In this document: positions 41,245-49,584 of the stretch, piece after piece | How the letters are laid out: each line of letters starts with the position of its first letter | Position numbering within the stretch: the stretch's first letter is position 1 | Source: Rhodococcoides kroppenstedtii | Lineage (GTDB): Bacteria; Actinomycetota; Actinomycetes; Mycobacteriales; Mycobacteriaceae | Reading direction: 5' to 3' | DNA length: 64,000 nt | Assembly (NCBI RefSeq): GCF_900111805.1 | Contig: NZ_FOJN01000008.1 | Coordinates: forward strand, 124,001 to 188,000 | The notes under the pieces: generated by a model | The model's database searches: none | What the model was told of the DNA's origin: nothing | What the model saw: only the letters and a program-made list of their open reading frames with translations | Translations under genes and position numbers: made by a program

Positions 41245-42849
41245 ATGCGGACGAACGGGACGATGATCGACGCCTGGCGTCGACGTGTGGACGCGCATCC
41301 GGACGCCGCGGCGGTGGCCTGGTTCGACGCCGTGCTCACGGCGCGCGAGGTCGACGACCTCTCCGACGGCATCGCGGTGGCGCTGGCGGACCGCGCTGTC
41401 GTGCGTGGCGACCGGGTGGCCCTCCACCTGCAGAACGTGCCCCACTACGCGCTCCTGTTCCTTGCGATCTGGAAGCTCGGTGCCGCGGCCGTGCTGGTCA
41501 ACCCGATGTACCGAGGACGCGAATTGCGGGTGCTGCTGGACGACGCCGAGCCGGTGCTGCTGGTGTGCGCCGATCACGACGCCGACGCCCTGCTCGCGGA
41601 GTGCCGAGACACGACCGTGCGAGGCGTCCTTACCGTAAACGCGCGGGACTTCCAGACGCGGGACGACGAGCGCGTGTTCACCACGCCGGCATCCGAGCCG
41701 CGCGGGGACGACCTGCTGACCGCCTCGGCGTCGGATCGGCCGAGCGGACCCGATCCGGCGCCGGAGGAGGTGGCCCTGCTCGCGTACACCTCCGGGACCA
41801 CGGGACCGCCCAAGGGCGCCATGGTCTCTCACGCCAACCTGCTCGCGACGGCCACCGACTTCGGCGACCGTGCGCGGGTGCGGGACGGTGCGGTGGTCTT
41901 CGCCGCCGCGCCGCTGTTCCACATCACGGGTGCCGTCCTGAACGCGGCGGTCGCGCTGGTGCGAGACACGACGTTGGTGTTCGCGGGACGGTTCGATGCG
42001 GGCGTCACCCTCGACGCCCTGGTGGGGCACCGCGTGACGTACACGATCGGCTCGATCACCGTCTTCAACGCATTGTCGGCCCACCCGGACGCGACGCGGT
42101 CCCATTTCGCTTCTCTCGAGACGGTGTATTCGGGTGGTGCGCCCATCCCACCCGCGACGGTCGCCGCATTCGAGGAGCGGTTCGGTCACTACATCCACAA
42201 CGCGTACGGCATGACCGAGACGACGGCCGGCGTGATCGCGGTACCGCCGGGGGAGCGCGCACCGGTGGATCCGGGCAGCGGCTCCCTCTCGGTCGGCAAG
42301 CCCCTGCCCCGAGCGCAGGTCCGCACGGTGGACGACTCCGGCAATCCGACCCTGCCCGGAGTTCCCGGCGAGCTGGAAGTCACTGGGCCGCAGGTGGTCT
42401 CGGGATACTGGAGGAAGCCCGACGCCACCGCGTCCGCGATGCCCGACGGGCGCATGCGCACGGGCGACGTCGCCGTGATCGACGCCGACGGGTGGGTCTA
42501 CCTCGTGGACCGACTGAAGGACCAGATCAACGTGTCCGGCTACAAGGTGTGGCCGCGCGAGGTGGAGGACGTGCTCTACGAGCACCCCGCCGTGTTCGAG
42601 GCCGCGGTCGTCGGGCGACCCGACGACTACCAGGGCGAGTCCGTCGTCGCGTACGTCTCCCTCCGGGCCGACGTGGCCGCGACCGGCGACGAGTTGGTCG
42701 ACTTCGCCCGGTCCCGACTCGCCGCGTACAAGCGCCCGCGCACCGTTCACGTCGTCACCGACCTCCCCAAGACCCTCACAGGCAAGATTCGCCGGGCCGC
42801 ACTCGCGGACCGGGCCCTCCCCACCCGCACCGGAAGCGAGTCGTCATGA
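41245..42849 (+). CDS. Acyl-CoA synthetase (AMP-forming)
   Basis: 534 residues of the ANL superfamily. P-loop-like YTSGTTGPPKGAM near residue 180, YGMTETT near 320, the hinge GDVAVIDADGWVYLVDRLKD with DRLKDQINVSGYKVWP, and the catalytic Lys in LPKTLTGKIRR near the end. It activates a carboxylic acid with ATP and CoA. The acid is not known, but the co-regulated transporter, dehydrogenase, kinase and SDR suggest a medium or branched, perhaps hydroxylated, acid. Its TGA overlaps the start of the MHS transporter gene. Confidence 0.92.
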   Translation: MRTNGTMIDAWRRRVDAHPDAAAVAWFDAVLTAREVDDLSDGIAVALADRAVVRGDRVALHLQNVPHYALLFLAIWKLGAAAVLVNPMYRGRELRVLLDDAEPVLLVCADHDADALLAECRDTTVRGVLTVNARDFQTRDDERVFTTPASEPRGDDLLTASASDRPSGPDPAPEEVALLAYTSGTTGPPKGAMVSHANLLATATDFGDRARVRDGAVVFAAAPLFHITGAVLNAAVALVRDTTLVFAGRFDAGVTLDALVGHRVTYTIGSITVFNALSAHPDATRSHFASLETVYSGGAPIPPATVAAFEERFGHYIHNAYGMTETTAGVIAVPPGERAPVDPGSGSLSVGKPLPRAQVRTVDDSGNPTLPGVPGELEVTGPQVVSGYWRKPDATASAMPDGRMRTGDVAVIDADGWVYLVDRLKDQINVSGYKVWPREVEDVLYEHPAVFEAAVVGRPDDYQGESVVAYVSLRADVAATGDELVDFARSRLAAYKRPRTVHVVTDLPKTLTGKIRRAALADRALPTRTGSESS

Positions 42850-44132
42850 CCGTCAGTTCCTCGGCGCCCCCGGCGCCCACTCTCGCCTCGCGCAAGAAGT
42901 CGTTGCTGGCCAGTGCCGTCGGCAACGTGCTCGAGTGGTACGAGTGGAGTGCCTACGCCGTGTTCGCTCCGTTCATCGCCGCGGCGATGTTCGACAAGGG
43001 CGATCCCGTCTCGGCGCTGCTGTCCACCCTCGCGGTGTTCGCCGTCGGGTTCCTCATGCGGCCGCTCGGCGGCATCGTCTTCGGGCGTATCGCGGACAAG
43101 CGTGGTCGAAAGTTCGTGCTGGTCACCACGATGCTGACCATGGCGGCGGGCAGTCTGCTCATCGGCATCATGCCCACCTACGCCGCGGTCGGCGCGTGGG
43201 CGTCGGTGCTGTTGTTGCTCGCCCGCGTGATGCAGGGCTTCGCCCACGGCGGCGAATCCGCGACGGCGTACTCGTACGTCGGGGAGATCGCGCCCGCGAA
43301 CCGCCGTGGGATGTGGGGCAGTGTCGCCTTCATCGCGATCTTCGGCGGATCGGTGATCGCGTACTCGCTGGGCGGTGTCATCACCTCGACCCTGTCGGAA
43401 TCGGCCGTCGGACAGTGGGGTTGGCGAATCCCGTTCCTGCTCGGCGCCGTTCTCGCGCTCGTCGCGCTGTACCTGCGACGCAGCATGGACGAGTCCGACG
43501 TGTTCCACGGCGAGCAGGCGGCCACCGAGGCGACGCCGATTCCGCGTCGGACCGTGGTGCGTGCCATCGTGCTCATGATCGGTATGACGTCGGGAATCAC
43601 GGCGGCGCACTACACCTGGACCTCGTACGTCTCGACCTACGCCATCACGCAGAAGGGAATGAATCCCGACACGGCGTACTGGATGTTGGTGATCGCTCAG
43701 GTGATCGCGCTGATCTCGCTGCCGTTCTTCGGTCGCCTGTCGGACTCGATCGGGCGTCGACCGATGCTCGCCGCGTTCGCCGTCGGCATGTTCGCTCTGC
43801 AGGTGCCGCTGACGATGATGATCACCGACGACGGATGGACGCTGCTGCTCGCCACCACCGCCGCCTTGTTGGTGGTCGCCGCTCCCGCATCGATCCTCTC
43901 GTCCACTTTGTCGGAGAGCTTCCCCACCCGATTGCGTACGCAGGCCATCGGTTTCGCGTACTCGTTCTCCGTGGCCGTTTTCGGTGGCACGGCGCCGTAC
44001 TTGAACCAGCTGTTGCTGAACCTCGACCTGGGCTGGGTCTTCGGCGTCTACATCATGGCGCTCGCCGCTCTGACCGGCGTGGCGGCGTGGTTCATGAAGG
44101 AGACCAAGGGGGTCGCGCTCGCCGACGTGTGA
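42846..44132 (+). CDS. MHS-family MFS carboxylate transporter
   Basis: 428 residues, 12 membrane helices. The start ASAVGNVLEWYEWSAYAVFA is the metabolite:H+ symporter signature. RPLGGIVFGRIADKRGRKFV, ARVMQGFAHGGESATAYSYV and FPTRLRTQAIGFAYSFSVA are all typical of the alpha-ketoglutarate/shikimate/proline permease group. It would import the acid that the synthetase activates. It overlaps that gene by four bases and is the last gene of this unit. Confidence 0.92.
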   Translation: MTVSSSAPPAPTLASRKKSLLASAVGNVLEWYEWSAYAVFAPFIAAAMFDKGDPVSALLSTLAVFAVGFLMRPLGGIVFGRIADKRGRKFVLVTTMLTMAAGSLLIGIMPTYAAVGAWASVLLLLARVMQGFAHGGESATAYSYVGEIAPANRRGMWGSVAFIAIFGGSVIAYSLGGVITSTLSESAVGQWGWRIPFLLGAVLALVALYLRRSMDESDVFHGEQAATEATPIPRRTVVRAIVLMIGMTSGITAAHYTWTSYVSTYAITQKGMNPDTAYWMLVIAQVIALISLPFFGRLSDSIGRRPMLAAFAVGMFALQVPLTMMITDDGWTLLLATTAALLVVAAPASILSSTLSESFPTRLRTQAIGFAYSFSVAVFGGTAPYLNQLLLNLDLGWVFGVYIMALAALTGVAAWFMKETKGVALADV

Positions 44133-44151
44133 GGCCTCGGAGGTACGTGGT

Positions 44152-44181
44152 CAACTCTACCCTCACGTGAGGGTAGAGTTG
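44152..44181. promoter_or_regulatory. Perfect 30-bp palindrome, MerR-type operator/promoter
   Basis: CAACTCTACCCTCAC is followed at once by its exact reverse complement GTGAGGGTAGAGTTG, giving 15+15 bases with no spacer. ACCCT/AGGGT arms are typical of MerR-family operators. A TAGAGT -10-like element lies in the right arm (44174-44179), which would place transcription start near the GTG at 44188. The MerR gene is the second gene of the operon it precedes. Confidence 0.8.
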
Positions 44182-44187
44182 TCCTAC

Positions 44188-45672
44188 GTGCCTTCTTCCC
44201 CCACCGCCCCGGACGTGTCCGTCCTCGGCGCGCTCCGCTCCCCACGCCGCCTGAAGACCGAGGTCCTCGGCGGCCTTGTCGTCGCGCTCGCGCTGATCCC
44301 CGAGGCCATCTCGTTCTCGATCATCGCGGGCGTCGACCCGCGGGTCGGATTGTTCGCGTCGTTCACCATGGCGGTGACCATCGCGATCGTCGGTGGCCGA
44401 CCGGCGATGATCTCCGCGGCCACGGGTGCGATCGCGCTGGTGGTGGCACCGCTGGCCCGGGAGTACGGGCTCGACTACCTGATCGCCGCGGTGATCCTGG
44501 GCGGTGTCCTGCAGATCGTGCTGAGCCTGCTCGGCGTCGCCAAGCTCATGCGCTTCGTGCCCCGCAGCGTGATGGTCGGCTTCGTCAACGCCCTCGCCGT
44601 TCTGATCTTCTCGGCGCAGGTTCCCTACCTGCTGGGCGTCCCGGCGCTCGTCTACCCGATGGTGGCCGTCGGCATCGCCGTGATCGTGTTGCTGCCCCGC
44701 CTGACGACGGCGGTACCCGGCCCGTTGGTCGCGATCGTCCTGCTCACGGTGGCCACCGTCGTCTTCGCCTGGCAGGTCCCGGACGTCGGCGACCAGGGCG
44801 AGTTGCCGACGTCGTTGCCCGCCTTCCTGATTCCCGACGTGCCGTTCACGACGGGAACACTGACGATCCTCGCGCCGTACGCGGTGGCGATCGCGCTGGT
44901 CGGTCTCCTCGAGTCGATGATGACGGCGACGCTGGTCGACGACATCACCGACACGCGCTCGGACAAGACGCGCGAAGGATGGGGGCAGGGCGTCGCCAAC
45001 GTCGTCACCGGTTTCACCGGCGGCATGGGCGGTTGCGCGATGATCGGCCAGACCATGATCAACGTGAAGGTGTCCGGCGCACGGACCCGCATCTCGACCT
45101 TCCTCGCCGGGACGTTCCTGCTGATTCTCGTGGTCGGACTCGGCGACGTCGTGGCCGTCATCCCCATGGCGGCGCTGGTCGCGGTCATGGTGATGGTGTC
45201 GGTCGCGACGTTCGACTGGCACAGCATCCGTCCGTCGACCCTGCGCCGCATGCCGCGCAGCGAGACCGCGGTGATGCTGGTGACCGTCGGGGTCACCGTC
45301 GCCACCCACAATCTCGCGTACGGCGTGTTCGCGGGCGTCCTCACCGCCACGGTGCTCTTCGCCCGACGCGTCGCGCACCTCACCGAGATCACCGCGCAGG
45401 ACGCCGCGGACGGCACCCGCGTCTATACCGTCACCGGCGATCTCTTCTTCGCGTCGAGCAACGATCTGGTGCACCGGTTCGACTACGCGAACGACCCGGC
45501 GGAGGTCGTCATCGACCTGTCCGCCTCGCACATCTGGGACGCCTCGACCGTCGCCGCGCTCGACGCCGTCGAGGCCAAGTACGCCCGACGCGGCACCACG
45601 GTGCGCATCGTCGGTGCGAACGCCGCCTCGGCCCATCGCCACGCGCGGCTCACGGGGACGATGGGCGGATGA
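44188..45672 (+). CDS. SulP/SLC26-family anion transporter with STAS domain
   Basis: 494 residues from GTG 44188. A GTG at 44167 also starts this frame, but it lies at the centre of the 30-bp palindrome and is unlikely; the chosen start may be leaderless. About 11 to 12 membrane helices begin with VLGGLVVALALIPEAISFSI, the SulP signature, and include FTGGMGGCAMIGQTMINVKV. The C-terminal 90 residues form a STAS domain ending in an ASTVAALDAVEAKYARRG helix. The substrate may be sulfate, bicarbonate or another anion. It is coupled to a MerR regulator by a four-base overlap. Confidence 0.9.
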   Translation: MPSSPTAPDVSVLGALRSPRRLKTEVLGGLVVALALIPEAISFSIIAGVDPRVGLFASFTMAVTIAIVGGRPAMISAATGAIALVVAPLAREYGLDYLIAAVILGGVLQIVLSLLGVAKLMRFVPRSVMVGFVNALAVLIFSAQVPYLLGVPALVYPMVAVGIAVIVLLPRLTTAVPGPLVAIVLLTVATVVFAWQVPDVGDQGELPTSLPAFLIPDVPFTTGTLTILAPYAVAIALVGLLESMMTATLVDDITDTRSDKTREGWGQGVANVVTGFTGGMGGCAMIGQTMINVKVSGARTRISTFLAGTFLLILVVGLGDVVAVIPMAALVAVMVMVSVATFDWHSIRPSTLRRMPRSETAVMLVTVGVTVATHNLAYGVFAGVLTATVLFARRVAHLTEITAQDAADGTRVYTVTGDLFFASSNDLVHRFDYANDPAEVVIDLSASHIWDASTVAALDAVEAKYARRGTTVRIVGANAASAHRHARLTGTMGG

Positions 45673-46046
45673 GCGAGCACATGCAGATCGGGGAGGTGGC
45701 CCGACGCATCGAGCTGTCCGTCCGCACGGTGCGGCACTGGGACGAGGTGGGCCTGGTGACGCCGTCGGCGCGGTCGGCCGGCGGGTTCCGCCTCTACACC
45801 GACGACGACGTCGCCCGCCTGCTGCTCGTGCGCCGCATGAAGCCGCTCGAGTTCACCCTCGCCGAGATGGCCGAGGTCCTCGCGGCGTCCGACACGCTCA
45901 CCGCCGGCACGGGGGACCTCGACGCAGCCGCGGCCGTCATCACCGCGTTCCGCGAGCGGGCCGACGAACGGTGCGCGACGCTGCGGAAGCGCCTCGCCTA
46001 CGCCGAGGAATTCACCGAGCTGCTGGCGCGGCTCGAGTCGCGCTGA
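45669..46046 (+). CDS. MerR-family regulator of the SulP operon
   Basis: 125 residues. The N-terminal winged HTH reads MQIGEVARRIELSVRTVRHW, then VTPSARSAGGFRLYTDDDV. An antiparallel helix follows (ALAVI-like DAAAAVITAFRERADERCAT). The short C-terminus lacks the Cys residues of metal-sensing MerR proteins, so a metal ligand is not supported. ATG 45669 overlaps the SulP stop. The perfect palindrome upstream of the SulP gene is the likely binding site, giving autoregulation of the two-gene operon. Confidence 0.9.
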   Translation: MSEHMQIGEVARRIELSVRTVRHWDEVGLVTPSARSAGGFRLYTDDDVARLLLVRRMKPLEFTLAEMAEVLAASDTLTAGTGDLDAAAAVITAFRERADERCATLRKRLAYAEEFTELLARLESR

Positions 46047-46093
46047 CCGACACGGTCGACCTGCGGGAGGCTCGTGCGCGGACCCGCGGGCGC

Positions 46094-46110
46094 ATACCCC
46101 GCAGGGGTAT
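46094..46110. promoter_or_regulatory. CsoR-like copper box before the DUF6153 gene
   Basis: ATACCCC-GCA-GGGGTAT, a perfect 7-3-7 palindrome. It is the form of operator bound by CsoR-type copper sensors (TACCCC...GGGGTA). The site ends 20 bases before ATG 46130, where it can block the promoter. Nearly the same sequence lies before the copper ATPase gene at 49472-49488. Confidence 0.75.
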
Positions 46111-46129
46111 TCCTTGTTAGGATGGAGCG

Positions 46130-46561
46130 ATGACGGCGACCGGTCGACGACTGCGCGGAACCATCCCGCTCGCAGTTCTGACCGTGCTCACGGTGCTGGG
46201 TGTGCTCTCGATGCATTCGGTTCCGATGTTTCCGTCCGCCTCGCATCAGGCGATGGCCGCGGCCACCGCATCGACGGTGGTCACCGGTTCGGACCATCAC
46301 GGCGGCGAGGCGCACGACCCCGTCGTGTCGTCCTCGGTGGTCGTCGAACCCACGCCGTGTCCCGGTGGCCATCCGATGACGCATCCCTGCATGGCGACGC
46401 CGGTGTCCTGGTCCGCGATATCGATGCCCTCGGGTGTCGTCACCGCGTTGCCGGCGTCCGATTCCCTGTCCACGCGCATGGTTGCGGTGATGGGCCGGTC
46501 GGGTCGGGCACCGCCATGGGCGGTGTCCGCATTGGACGAATCGGTACTTCTTCGGGTGTGA
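46130..46561 (+). CDS. DUF6153-type small exported/membrane protein of the copper regulon
   Basis: 143 residues. One N-terminal hydrophobic segment (IPLAVLTVLTVLGVLSMHSV) is followed by a His/Met/Cys-containing region: SDHHGGEAHD, then CPGGHPMTHPCMATP. This combination fits DUF6153 proteins, found in actinobacteria beside DUF305 genes. The His, Met and Cys residues outside the membrane could bind copper. It follows a CsoR-like box and leads a two-gene unit with the DUF305 lipoprotein. The metal role is inferred from residues and context. Confidence 0.75.
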   Translation: MTATGRRLRGTIPLAVLTVLTVLGVLSMHSVPMFPSASHQAMAAATASTVVTGSDHHGGEAHDPVVSSSVVVEPTPCPGGHPMTHPCMATPVSWSAISMPSGVVTALPASDSLSTRMVAVMGRSGRAPPWAVSALDESVLLRV

Positions 46562-46647
46562 CAGGGAGACCGGAGCCGTCGTGCTCCGGCGGATCGCACG
46601 TCGATTCACCCTGTCTTGCTTCCACCTACACACCCAGGAGTACTGCA

Positions 46648-47277
46648 ATGCACATCACCACCCGGACTGCCACCGTTCTCGCTGCCGCGGCGATGGGTGT
46701 CGCCCTCGTCGCCGGTTGTAGTGACGACAGTTCGTCGTCGTCGATGGAGGGCCACTCGATGGGCTCGGCCACGGCGATGGAGTCGGCACAGTCCGCGGAT
46801 CCCGCCGCGAATTTCTCCGACGCCGACGTCATGTTCGCGACGATGATGTATCCGCACCATGCACAGGCCGTCGAGATGGCCGACATGGTCGAGGGCCGCA
46901 CGACGAACCCGGACGTAATCGCTCTGGCCGGCGAAATCTCGGCTGCCCAGCAGCCGGAGATGGATCAGCTGGCGTCGTGGCTGTCGCAGTGGGGTCAGCC
47001 GGCGCCGTCGTCGGATGCAAGTTCGATGGAGGGTATGGACCACGGGTCGGGCAGCGGCATGATGACCGCCCAGGACATGGAGTCGTTGATGACCGCGTCG
47101 GGGCCGGACTTCGACCGGCAGTGGCTGACGATGATGATCGAACACCACCGGGGCGCGGTGACCATGGCGGAGAAGGAAATCGCGGACGGTGAGAACCCCG
47201 ATGCGGTCGCGTTGGCGCGCACCATCGTCGAGACCCAGAACGAGGAAATCGCCCGTATGCAGCAACTGCTGGGCTGA
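46648..47277 (+). CDS. DUF305 lipoprotein, probable copper-binding
   Basis: 209 residues. Signal peptide with lipobox LVAGC, then a Ser/Met-rich linker. The DUF305 ferritin-like four-helix domain has the paired motifs MMYPHHAQAVEMADM and MIEHHRGAVTMAEKE, plus a Met/His-rich loop (SSMEGMDHGSGSGMM). Such proteins are often induced by copper and thought to bind it outside the cell. CAGGAG precedes ATG 46648. It lies 86 bases after the DUF6153 gene and is followed by a strong terminator. Confidence 0.88.
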   Translation: MHITTRTATVLAAAAMGVALVAGCSDDSSSSSMEGHSMGSATAMESAQSADPAANFSDADVMFATMMYPHHAQAVEMADMVEGRTTNPDVIALAGEISAAQQPEMDQLASWLSQWGQPAPSSDASSMEGMDHGSGSGMMTAQDMESLMTASGPDFDRQWLTMMIEHHRGAVTMAEKEIADGENPDAVALARTIVETQNEEIARMQQLLG

Positions 47278-47317
47278 CACCTCCCGCAGCCGACAGTCAT
47301 TCGAGCGACCCGATCGA

Positions 47318-47355
47318 CACTGCCGCCCCGCACCGTTCGGTGCGGGGCGGCAGTG
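47318..47355. terminator. Strong hairpin terminator between DUF305 and copper ATPase genes
   Basis: CACTGCCGCCCCGCACC, loop GTTC, GGTGCGGGGCGGCAGTG: a perfect 17-bp stem with a 4-base loop. It lies 40 bases after the DUF305 stop and 31 bases from the stop of the convergent ATPase gene, so it can serve both directions. Confidence 0.85.
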
Positions 47356-47386
47356 CTCGGTTGCGATGACGCCAGGGCGGCGCGGG

Positions 47387-49432
47387 TCAGGACTCGCGAG
47401 AGCGGCCGGGTCGCAGGTCGAGTCGGCGCAGCAGTTGGGCGTTGGCGGCGACGATGATCGTCGACAGCGACATCAGAATCGCTCCGACGGACATGGGGAG
47501 GACGAACCCGATCGGGGCGAGAACGCCGGCGGCGAGGGGCACCGAGATCAGGTTGTATCCCGCTGCCCACCATAGGTTCTGCTTCATCTTGCGATACGCC
47601 GCCCGGGAGAGGTCGACCACCGACAGCACCGACCGCGGGTCGTCACTGGCGAGGATGACGCCGGCGGACGCAATCGCCACATCGGTGCCCGCTCCGATCG
47701 CAATGCCCACGTCGGCGCGGGCCAGGGCGGGGGCGTCGTTGACGCCGTCGCCGACCATGGCGACCTTCCTGCCCTCATCCTGCAGGTCCGCTACTCGCTG
47801 GGCCTTGTCCTCGGGGCGCACCCCGGCGAAGTAGCGGTCGACGCCGAGCTCGGTCGCCACCGCCTTCGCGACTGCGTCGGCGTCGCCGGTGATCATCACC
47901 ACCTGCACGGAGCGGGCGTGAAGATCGCCCACCGCGTCACGAGACTCGGGTCGGATTTCGTCGGCCAGCTTCAGCGCCCCGATGACCTCGCCGTCGGCGA
48001 CGACGTGCAGGATGATCGCTCCCTCCCGGCGCCAGCCGTCGACGTCGAGCTCGGCGAGGCTTTCCTCCTCGAGCATGGCCGGACCGCCCACCCGGACAGG
48101 TACGCCGTCGACGTCGGCGGACACCCCGACTGCGGGCGACGACCGAAAGTCGGTGGCGGTGCGCGCGGTGAGGTGGCGGCGGTCGGCCGCGGCAACGATG
48201 GCGCGAGCCAACGGGTGTTCGGAGTCCGCTTCGGCCGCCGCGGCGAGCGTGAGCACGTCCTCCTCACCTCGACCGTCGGCGGCACGGACGGCGGTGACGG
48301 CGGGTTCGCCGCGGGTGAGGGTGCCGGTCTTGTCGAACAGGACCGTGTCGACGGTGCGCATCGACTCCAGTGCGAGGCGGTCCTTGATCAGGACACCTCC
48401 GCGTGCGGCGCGTTCGGTGGCGATGGAGACCACCAGGGGGATCGCGAGGCCGAGCGCGTGGGGGCAGGCGATGACCAGGACGGTGATCGTGCGGACGACC
48501 GCCTCGTCGGGGGACCCGAGCACTGTCCACGCCGCCGCAGTGAGGACGGCGGCGCCCAGGGCGAACCAGAACAACCATGCGGCGGCGATGTCGGCAACGC
48601 GTTGCGCCCGCGATGTCGAGTTCTGCGCGTCGCTGACCAGCCGCCGGATGCCGGCGAGGGTGGTGTCGTCACCGGTGGCCGACACCCGTATCCGCATACC
48701 CGAGTCGGTGGCGACGGTGCCGGCGACGACGGTGTCCCCGTCGCCGCGGCGGACTGTGCGTGATTCGCCGGTGATCATCGATTCGTCCATGCTCGCGGCA
48801 CCTGCGACGATCACACCGTCGGCGGGAACACGGCCGCCGGGTCGCACGACCACTACGTCTCCCACCTGCAGCTGCGCCGGGTCCACGGTGACCACGTCGC
48901 CGTCGCTGTCGACCCGTTCGGCGGCGTCGGGGAGTAGCGCCGCCAGCGAGTCGAGGGCTGACGTCGTCTGCGCGAGAGACCGCATCTCGATCCAGTGGCC
49001 CAGCAACATGATCACGATCAGCAGAGCCAGCTCCCACCAGAAGTCGAGCTGGTGATCGAGGATGCCGACGCTGGCACCCAGTGAGGAGACGAAGGCGACC
49101 GTGATTGCCAACGCGATGAGCAGCATCATCCCCGGAGTGCGGCCGCGGATTTCGCCGAGTGCCCCGGTGAGGAACGGCGAACCACCCCACACGAACATCA
49201 CCGTTCCGAGAACGGGGGAGATCCATCCGATCCACGAGTCCGCCGGGAGGGGGTAGCCGACGATCATCGCGAACATGTCCGACGCAGCGATCACCGGAAC
49301 GGCCAGCACCGCCATGACCCAGAACAGCCTGCGGAACCGACCGACGTGGTCCCCGTGCCCGCTGTGCATGTCGTGGTGGCCGTGCTCCCGGGGCGCGTCC
49401 GCCCGCGTCGCGGTCGATGTCTGGTCGGTCAT
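47387..49432 (-). CDS. copB: CopB-type copper-translocating P-type ATPase (P1B-3)
   Basis: 681 residues from ATG 49432. The N-terminus is His-rich (REHGHHDMHSGHGDH) in place of a CxxC metal domain. The membrane motif is CPH (VIACPHALGLAIP), the mark of the P1B-3/CopB group. TGES actuator, DKTGTLT phosphorylation site and GDGVNDAPALARADVGIA hinge are intact, and the last helices read YNLISVPLAAG and MSLSTI. It exports copper using ATP. A CsoR-like box lies 40 bases upstream, as for the DUF6153/DUF305 unit, so they form one regulon. Confidence 0.92.
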   Translation of the reverse strand: MTDQTSTATRADAPREHGHHDMHSGHGDHVGRFRRLFWVMAVLAVPVIAASDMFAMIVGYPLPADSWIGWISPVLGTVMFVWGGSPFLTGALGEIRGRTPGMMLLIALAITVAFVSSLGASVGILDHQLDFWWELALLIVIMLLGHWIEMRSLAQTTSALDSLAALLPDAAERVDSDGDVVTVDPAQLQVGDVVVVRPGGRVPADGVIVAGAASMDESMITGESRTVRRGDGDTVVAGTVATDSGMRIRVSATGDDTTLAGIRRLVSDAQNSTSRAQRVADIAAAWLFWFALGAAVLTAAAWTVLGSPDEAVVRTITVLVIACPHALGLAIPLVVSIATERAARGGVLIKDRLALESMRTVDTVLFDKTGTLTRGEPAVTAVRAADGRGEEDVLTLAAAAEADSEHPLARAIVAAADRRHLTARTATDFRSSPAVGVSADVDGVPVRVGGPAMLEEESLAELDVDGWRREGAIILHVVADGEVIGALKLADEIRPESRDAVGDLHARSVQVVMITGDADAVAKAVATELGVDRYFAGVRPEDKAQRVADLQDEGRKVAMVGDGVNDAPALARADVGIAIGAGTDVAIASAGVILASDDPRSVLSVVDLSRAAYRKMKQNLWWAAGYNLISVPLAAGVLAPIGFVLPMSVGAILMSLSTIIVAANAQLLRRLDLRPGRSRES

Positions 49433-49471
49433 CGTGGTCCTCGTGTCGAGTAGGTGCGCTGCCACTCTTGT

Positions 49472-49488
49472 ATACCCCGTAGGGGTAT
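49472..49488. promoter_or_regulatory. CsoR-like copper box before copB
   Basis: ATACCCC-GTA-GGGGTAT, differing from the box at 46094-46110 only in the spacer. It lies 40 bases before the copB start. The CsoR gene itself is not in this window. Confidence 0.78.
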
Positions 49489-49584
49489 GCAACGAACACG
49501 CAACGCCCAGAACCGAGCGTGCACGGACATGGGTACTCGGGCCGCGAGGCAAAATCGGGTTCGACGACGATTTAGGCTCGTCGG

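Noticed and set aside
44167-44187. Upstream GTG start for the SulP gene
   Set aside because: It lies at the centre of the 30-bp palindrome, where regulator binding and promoter elements are expected.
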